Below, one piece after another: positions 57,301 to 64,000 of a DNA stretch of 64,000 bases. The DNA is from Megaustenia siamemsis (lineage: Eukaryota; Mollusca; Gastropoda; Stylommatophora; Ariophantidae): assembly GCA_032433765.1 (NCBI GenBank), contig JAVIAB010000139.1:47054421-47118420 (forward strand), in the 5' to 3' direction. The translations under genes and the position numbers were made by a program. The first letter of the stretch is position 1; each line of letters opens with the position of its first letter. The notes below the pieces were generated by a model. That model had not been told where the DNA came from and did no database searches. It saw only the letters and a list, made by a program, of their open reading frames with translations.

Positions 57301-58786
57301 TTATATTCTCTCTATGTGTGTGGGGGTGTGTGCGTGCGTGAGTGAGTCAGTGTGTGAGTGAGTGAGTTAGTGAAGTAACCGATGGAATGAGTATTTAGAA
57401 AATTTCTAGGTCTGGATTTGTATCATAGTAGCTGAAATAGTCACTTCTTTAAAAAGAAAGAATGAAAAATAAAGAAAGAACGATTTGGTTGTTTCGCGTG
57501 GAATCACAATTTCTTTCGACCCAAAAAGAGACTTAAATCGAGACCCTGCGTAAATGATTGACATATTATGGGGGGGATGAGCTAGAGAACAAATTATTCA
57601 CCTGATTGAATAGACATTAGGGTAATGCGAATGGAACAAGTCATCTGAACGACCCGTTAGTACACTGTGGGACTTTGTGGACTTATTTTTCTTTCATAAT
57701 TGTCACACCAAGTAACCCTAATTTATATCCAAGAAATGGAGATAAGCTGTCGAAGGGAACACATGGTATAAGTGACTTTACAATCAATTTTCAATTTATT
57801 TCCTTTCGTAGAGTTTGTTATCCCGAATGAACATCTCTTAATAACATCGTCATTTGTACCTCATATATTTCAGTCTATACTTAAAGTTTGACATTAGTTA
57901 TTCAATCCATTATTGTATGTACAACATATTTTCCATTAAAATAAATAGATGAGCGAAGATGCTGTCACATGCAATAGAGTGTTTGCTGTCAGGAACACTA
58001 AACATGCTTTAATTAACGGAGCATATTATTAGAAGGAGAGAGCTAAAACACAAAACAGAGCAAGAGGAAAATAATGATATAAAAACAGACATTTAAAATT
58101 AAAGCGATAAGGGTACTGGCAAATTAACATGATGGCAGAGAAGAATAAAAACGGTGGAACAGATAAACGACATTAGGGCACAATGTTGCGGAGGACCTGA
58201 TCACTTACGACAGAGTGCATAGCACACCCAGAGCAAGTATCTGGCCCATTCTCGTATTCTCCCGCTATTATTCTGTCTCTTATTTCTTCGTCTCTCTTTC
58301 AACCTTAATCTTGCCAACCCCCCCCCCCCCCCACCCCTTTTCACTCGGCCTATCTTCTGCTCTCTATTTTTTGAACGCGTTAGCGTTGTCTTTCTATTCT
58401 CCCGTACAATTTTGAAAGATAGTCAAAAATGGTTGAAAACAAGTACACAAATAAGTACACAAGCTCGTAATGGAATTTGGCGAAATGTATTCAGCGGGCA
58501 CGTATTTTATTAGGAAGTATTGATTGAGTCTGAGTTAGCGCAGGCTTACTGCAATGAAGGTAACTGCTGCTTAAGCCGCCGTGAAAAGGACCAGAAGAAA
58601 AAAGGGTAATAAGGTTGCAACATGGGCTGTTACTGATGCCTTGGGTTGTTTTTGACATTTGCTTTAGGCACAAAGCTTTATTATTCTCTACTTTACATTT
58701 ATTTTTCTTATGTTATGTATTTATTATGTTTGTTGCGGAAAGATTCTTTCATTTGACAATAGTAAGCACTAAAACATCTTATGTTT
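57301..58786. other. Unassigned DNA with (GTGA)n and a C-run
   Basis: GTGA-type repeats at 57,320-57,372 and a C-run at 58,318-58,332. Nothing else recognised. Confidence 0.4.
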
Positions 58787-58794
58787 CTTTAACA

Positions 58795-59609
58795 CAGTGG
58801 CGTATACTGGTTTCGGGGTCTGGGCTACCGCTGACATAATAAACAAAAACATACATTATATTCAGTAGGCTAACATAAAGTAATATTTTCTAATGGCTTC
58901 ACTGCATTTTAAATTACTTACTTATTTATATGTTAATTATATCAGTTTTGTTTGGGACGAAAATGTCTTGATGACTTTGTCATTATTGTTCTTTGTCAGT
59001 TGGGTTGGTTTCTAAGTTTCTGAGGGAATTATTTCTCAATGGACATTAATGCCAAACCAGATATGTGTTCTTGTGTCTGAGTTGAGCGACAATAAGATTT
59101 GATTCTCTTGAGAGCAGAAAATGTTCTTTCTACAGATGCTGATGCGCATAGCGTAGTTATAAATAGCTAAGGAAATTCCGGTAATCAGACAGTTTCACTT
59201 TCACTTTGTGATGATTCTGAATGGCTAGAGCTAAATATAACCCATGAAACCGCATTAGTGTAGAGGTAACAACCGGTACATTATTTTGACGGGAATTTTT
59301 GAATGTCAAGGTCGTTAATACAAGTTTCTGATAGAGCAAAAATGTACCGCTGGCTCCTAGAGGTTTCATTGTAGAATAGTTTTGTTTCATTCACAAACGA
59401 TATATAGTGACCAGAGGAAAACCTTGCTTTAATAAATGGAAATCAAAGCAAATAAATCATATTGGCCTACGAAATGTGTAATAGAATATTCGAAAATTTG
59501 TAATATAGTTATTTAAAAAAAATATAATAAATTATCATTTCCTTTTGTATCTCGTCAATATGTTCAGGCTACCGGCGGTAGCTGCGGTATCGTAGAGAAT
59601 ACGCCACTG
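58795..59609 (-). mobile_element. hAT DNA transposon, deleted, with TIRs and 8-bp TSD
   Basis: 815-bp element. It begins CAGTGGCGTATACT and ends with the inverse of CAGTGGCGTATTCT (13 of 14 bases match). It is flanked by a perfect 8-bp duplication ctttaaca (58,787-58,794 and 59,610-59,617), the length diagnostic of the hAT superfamily. Inside, on the minus strand, is a hAT transposase C-terminal fragment. It is far too short to hold a whole transposase, so it is an internally deleted, non-autonomous copy. Confidence 0.92.
59030..59160 (-). pseudogene. hAT transposase dimerisation-domain fragment
   Basis: The minus strand reads LCASASVERTFSALKRIK followed by YCRSTQTQEHISGLALMSIE. This matches the C-terminal dimerisation block of hAT transposases (the ERxFSxLxxIK and LxxLxxL-type signature; the domestic relatives are zinc-finger MYM-type proteins). 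A TAA after SIEK cuts it short. A frame at 59,157-59,390 lies upstream within the same element but is not clearly recognisable. Confidence 0.85.
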
Positions 59610-59617
59610 CTTTAACA

Positions 59618-59945
59618 TTTCCTTGTGCAAGTTATGCAAATTGACGAATCGATTTATTATTATATAGTGTAATAGCTCAGAAAGAAATTGTCATAACCCA
59701 TTCAAATGCATTGAAAATGAGTGAAACACATACTTACTCGCTATTAAATAAAGTTAATTGTTTTACCTCTTGATGTTATGAAATCTTTACCGCAACAGTG
59801 AGTGATCATCATTGTTAAACATTATTATTTTACAATAGATTTTGATAGTGTAGCAGTTAGGGTTTATATAGGGTGCTGAAAAAATGTTGGCTGCCTACCT
59901 ACATTGCTAAAAAATAAGTAATTCATTTCACAATATGTTTGCCAC
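59618..59945. other. Unassigned DNA
   Basis: No recognised feature. Confidence 0.35.
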
Positions 59946-59949
59946 TATT

Positions 59950-61119
59950 CAGATCGATGACAGAATATCCTAGCCCTTTGAGGTCAAAGGTGTATGGTGG
60001 TGTCTAGCAGAGATGTGTACTCCGCTCCTAACGTATTCGAAATATTTTTTTTTCTTTCTGCCCTTTTACACAAGGCTTTTGAAGGAGTCTCTAAAAACGT
60101 CTACATCCAGACAAAATTCGACAGTTCCTTATATAATATAGCTCGTCAGAGAACAAAATTTAGAACAACTTAGTTCCTTATCAAGGAGCTTCAATTTGCT
60201 GATCATGCAGCACTGGTGGCTCACGATGAAGCTGCCCTGCAGTCAATGAATGACAATCTAGGTCATGTGACTTATTTTCTTTGTTAATAAATGTCCAGGA
60301 GACTGCGGTTCTGACAACAGATGTCAGACTCGCAACTATAACACTAAATAACACACCACTTGAATCTGTGCGGACGTTCATCTGCTTCGGCTCTATGGTC
60401 ACAGCTACCGTCTCACCTGATGAAGAGATAAATACCAGATTCTTAAAGGCAGCTTCAACATTTGGTAAACTTAAACTTGGTGCATAGACCAACGAAAAAC
60501 TAACGTACAGGACAAAGATTAGAATTTATCAATACTCTGTGTTTAGCGCACTTCTGTATGGATCTGAAAGATGAATTACTTATGCAGGGCAGACGCAGAG
60601 GTTAAACAGCCTTCTAGTGCGTTGTCTTTACGAGATAATGAACGTGGAATGGCGCAGCAACCAACTCTAACGTTTTACAAGTATCCAAAATCCCCATCCT
60701 TGATGTCAACATGGCAGTCGAATAAAGGTGGTAGGGTCATGTGAAAAGAATGGACAGCATTCGTATTACCAAACAATTATTGTATGGAGAATATAGGGAC
60801 GGAAAAAGGCTAAAAGACAGACCTGTGTTGAGATATAAGGATGTTTGCATGGCTTCCTTGAGAGAATTCTTTATTAGCGAAATAAACTAGTAAAATGTCA
60901 GATCTTAGCTCAATGTTTGAGGAAGATATGATATTAAAATTAAAAAAAAAAACATTGTTGGATAAAGGATATATGGCCAGGCACCATAAATACATTTTGT
61001 TTCTTCTGTGGTCGGATCTTTCTATCAATATTTGCCGATTCAGTCACAAGAAAAGCTGCTCAGTAAAACATCATCTAGAATAACCTATTTTTACCAAACT
61101 ACTGACAAGACGCAAACGG

Positions 61120-61121
<2 letters not shown>
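59950..61121 (+). mobile_element. LINE-F copy, RT to 3' end
   Basis: Order: a ruined GVxQxCVL block (about 60,000), LIKELQFADHAALVAHDEAAL (60,178-60,240, the FADD motif reads FADH), TITLNNTPLESVRTF and EINTRFLKAASTFGKL (60,335-60,475), a LLYGSE block (60,550), and C-terminal remnants to about 60,880. The 3' end carries 'cactgacaagacgcaaacggtcatata'-like text matching LINE-F elsewhere and passes directly into (TA)n. Inactive. Confidence 0.8.

Positions 61122-61209
<88 letters not shown>
61122..61209. repeat. (TA)44, LINE-F tail expansion
   Basis: 88-bp pure TA run beginning exactly where LINE-F ends (…ggtcatatata). Another LINE-F end at 32,578 reads …gggtcatttata, so a TA-rich tail is native to the family. 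Confidence 0.9.
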
Positions 61210-61213
<4 letters not shown>

Positions 61214-61371
61214 TCGTGCTTCACCTACACATTGTTTTTCATTTATACTCATAGCTTATTTACTAGGCGCGTGTTCGGCGTTTCTTGTTGGACGCGCGAA
61301 TAACAAATGCATTTAGGAAGCCCAATCATTTTTTAAATGCATTTTGTTTACAGAAGTTGTTCGCCTTGCGT

Positions 61372-61396
61372 CTTTCTCTCTCTCTGTCTCTCTATA

Positions 61397-61459
<63 letters not shown>
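61372..61459. repeat. (CT)n microsatellite
   Basis: CT run with interruptions at its left end. A short (ATT)n run follows at 61,500-61,519. Confidence 0.96.
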
Positions 61460-61461
<2 letters not shown>

Positions 61462-61519
61462 CGTATTTTGGAATTGTTCAGAACTCGTATTAGTGTAAAT
61501 TATTATTATTATTATTATT

Positions 61520-62499
61520 TTTTGCATTGATTACATTTATAACGGCTTATATATTTAGTATTCATAAGTGTCTTCCTTTGACAAGTAAAAAAATTAACGA
61601 AATGAGAAAACTGATAAGAATAGAGTGAATAGAAGCCCATTTAACTATTTTAATTAGCATACACTTTATCGACAAAGTATCCACAATACTGTCAGTGCTG
61701 GCCGCAGGATCGACCTGCTTAGAACATGTGTTTGTACAATTGTCAATCCTAAAGAATGCAATCAGACACGCTACTCTACTAAAGAGATAGCGGAACATGT
61801 CCTCTCTGCTAGCTGATCAGTAAAGGCTTTTTAAATAATCTGCTTTGAAGATCACATTAGTCCACATTGTGTCCGTTATACAAGTTATCATCCACGCTGA
61901 GGCGCCAACTTTGGTTAACTCAATTAATCAGCTAAAGTTGAACGTGGTGGAGCGACTACTGGATATAAATGTACAATACAGGCTGCTTCAAGCATATATG
62001 TAACCTTCAGAGTATTAAATTATATGAGGAGACAGCTAACGTTGATACTCTATCGAGTTGCTGAGGTTAATCTTAGTGAGCTAAGCCAAAATATTAAATA
62101 ATGGTGGCTGCTGATAGTTGTCGATTTAAGTCTCCACTTAGAAAAAAGGCTAGAATAATTCCGTCTGTAGTAGATGCGGATATATTATGTGGCTCTATTA
62201 GATAAATGTCTGCCTGTTACACAAATGCTGCGCGTTCTTTAAAATCTGCGTTCACTTAAGCTAAGAACCATGTATTTTTACTGGCATTTTGTTTAGTCTT
62301 CCACAGCAGTATTTCAATTATTGAACTTATTTCTTGCATCAGTGACATAGTTGTTTTTGTGATTCAGCGAATCTGAGTTTCAACTAATCTTTTCACATTT
62401 CAGGCGGCTCAACTTAACAATTGATGCCTTATTCACTATAGTGGAAATAATTGTGCTTTTCATTGTGTTTTTTAACACACTCAGTTGTTACGTTTACAT
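61520..62499. other. Unassigned DNA
   Basis: No recognised feature. Confidence 0.4.
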
Positions 62500-62985
62500 C
62501 CTTGTGCACTGTCTGAGAGGAGGACTGTGACTTCAGTGTATCTGAATTCTGGAATTATGTTGCCATTTAGTATGGAAATGTCAAACTTCACAAATCTATC
62601 TTCGTTTCTGACGCCTCCCACAATGTTCTCTGCATAGATGTTGAACAGGTCCTGTGAGAGGCTGCATCCCTCCCTGCCTCACCCCTTTTTGTACTTCAAA
62701 CCAATTTAATGTTTCTCCCGCTATTCTGATAGCTGCTTGCTGTTTGTGATATAGTGATTTAATAAATTTTTTTTGGTGTGTAGGAAAGCCCTTATCTTTC
62801 ATGATCTTCCGCAATTCTTATGTTGTACACAGTCAAAGATTAGCTGTAGTCTATTAAGCATGCATACAGCTCTATGTTATATTTGCAACACTTTTCAAGA
62901 AAGTTTATCTTGTTAAAGATGTGGTCCCTGGTATCTTTACTATGTCTGAAACCTAGTTGAACTATATGACGTTCTTGTTCAAACT
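62500..62985 (-). mobile_element. LINE-G RT fragment
   Basis: The minus strand, from right to left, gives a FRHSKDTRDHIFNKINFLEK-type block (about 62,885-62,950) and YNIELYACLIDYS at motif A (about 62,845-62,885). Then comes MRKIMKDKGFPTHQKKFIKS, LYHKQQAAIRIAGETLNWF and KGVRQGGMQPLTGPVQHL (62,640-62,814). RTE-like order. Frameshifts and the lost Cys in VRQGC show decay. Not the same family as A-F. Confidence 0.8.
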
Positions 62986-63730
62986 GTATAATACGGTGAC
63001 ATAATTATACAAAGTTCATGCACATTCACGCATACATCACACTTGCATATTTATATTTAAAATGTATTATAAAAAGATATGTTTTTTAATTGTCTTTGAA
63101 AACCTCCCAGAATTAACCTAAAGTGACTAATACAAGTTACAGTACAAAGTTGTCGAGAGCTCCTGTTTAACTCCATACATCTTTGTTTGTAATGTCGAGT
63201 CTTTGGGTCGGCGCCTTAATCAAGACAATCCTGTAGTACGGTGTCAGCAGCCTGATATTCTAGTACATATGTAGTACAGAGCAATGTTTTTGTCGGAAGT
63301 TTTCCGTTTGCTATTGCCCAAGTTTGGGATAAGTTTGAGCGTGGAAGGAAGGAAGAGGGAATGAGGACGCGATAAGGCTAAAAGGATTAAACCGCTCGTT
63401 TGACAGTGAGGTTAAGTAGGTTGTGTTCCCGGCAGTGTCCAGGGATTTTTGTTTAATTTAGGAGAAATAGAGTGGCGTCTGCAGTAAAATATGTAACCTG
63501 TACATTACGTGACAGCTGCACTTGACAATCTATATTTTTTTTTTACTTGTCAGCCCTTTAGGAGACACCACTTCCTCGCCACCTTTCTCAATTGTCCCCA
63601 AGAACATGATAATGCCTTACAAAATATTTGTTGATAACACGTTCTGAATATGAAGATGTTAGTCCTCCCAGTTAGCTCAATTTATCGTATGCGTCACTGT
63701 GGTTATTCCTTTCATATTTGCTAGTCTACA
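62986..63730. other. Unassigned DNA
   Basis: A weak B-box-like word near 63,420-63,445 is not enough to call a SINE. Otherwise nothing recognised. Confidence 0.35.
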
Positions 63731-64000
63731 TGCGGTGGCCTCGGTAGCCTAGTTGGGAAAACCACCCGACTGGACTACCGACGTTCGGACAACCCGTTCG
63801 ATTCCTGCTGGGAACAGTGTGAATTGTACTCGTGGTTGGGGAAAGAAAAAACCCCACGGTCGACCCAGCCGTTGACAGAAATGGGTACCAGGGTATTACC
63901 CTGGGAAGGTGAGAAATGCTGCATCGCATCGTGAGTTTCGATGCTTGAAGCGACAATATACAGAAATCTCCGAACATTTCTGGATAAGCGGCCGAGCACA
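63731..64000 (+). mobile_element. tRNA-derived SINE with SINE-A-like centre, runs off the window
   Basis: Head: 'ggtagcctagttgggaaaacc' (A box) and 'cgttcgattcctgc' (B box). Body: 'gaaatgggtaccagggtattaccctgggaagg', a variant of the ggtaccgg..ctgggaaag central domain of SINE-A. The 3' part differs from SINE-A. Its open frames are spurious. Confidence 0.7.

Noticed and set aside
1..64000. A host gene or a novel defence, biosynthetic or toxin system
   Set aside because: No non-transposon protein domain, splice-consistent exon series, operon or clustered gene set could be supported anywhere in the window.

Overview
This window looks like intergenic or intronic DNA from an animal nuclear genome. 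It is AT-rich and full of simple repeats. I can support no host protein gene, no rRNA and no functional tRNA gene in the 64 kb. Every protein-like signal I recognise belongs to a transposable element: at least seven families of non-LTR retrotransposon (LINE, mostly 5'-truncated and mutated), several tRNA-derived SINE families, and one deleted hAT DNA transposon. The mix of RTE-like LINEs, abundant tRNA-derived SINEs with a shared central domain, and long (TA)n tracts would fit a mollusc, perhaps a cephalopod. That is inference from repeat style; no marker gene is present to prove it.

Family names here are working labels. LINE-A: intact-looking C-terminal RT ORF, (ATAG)n tail. LINE-B: RTE/BovB-like, ten copies, (GAT)n tail. 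LINE-B2 and LINE-D: relatives of B with the same type of tail. LINE-C: (AAG)n tail. LINE-E, F and G: older families recognised from RT fragments. SINE-A: tRNA head, central domain and (ACTTT)n tail. SINE-X: GC-rich, (AAGC)n tail. Other tRNA-headed SINEs are listed singly.

Layout. 0-8.4 kb: a LINE-B 3' end, a tRNA-like SINE leading into (TA)n, LINE-A on the minus strand split by SINE-A, then unassigned DNA. 8.4-10.9 kb: the longest LINE-D copy, with target-site duplications (TSDs). 11-21 kb: sparse, with old SINE and LINE-B pieces and much unassigned DNA. 21.3-24.6 kb: a four-level nest (C > B > C > SINE-A). 26-33 kb: LINE-B copies, one carrying LINE-B2, SINE-X and SINE-A insertions, and a local duplication hit by LINE-F. 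34-37 kb: degenerate LINE-E broken by LINE-F and SINE-A. 37-42.5 kb: two LINE-B2 pieces, the best LINE-A copy, and a 1.66 kb minisatellite with a 577-bp higher-order repeat. 43-47 kb: the most complete LINE-B and a dimeric SINE. 47-51 kb: an eroded LINE-F. 53-57.3 kb: LINE-F, SINE-A, and a LINE-B interrupted by B2 and D. 58.8-59.6 kb: a hAT element with 8-bp TSDs. 60-61.2 kb: LINE-F ending in (TA)44. 62.5-64 kb: LINE-G and a SINE.

The elements do not form a pathway. Their relation is insertion history: TSDs and empty-site comparisons let the order of several insertions be read directly. I found no convincing new gene system. The most notable observations are the repeated use of one insertion site inside LINE-B, the nested stacks, the hAT element, the dimeric SINE, the candidate promoter monomers, and the minisatellite.
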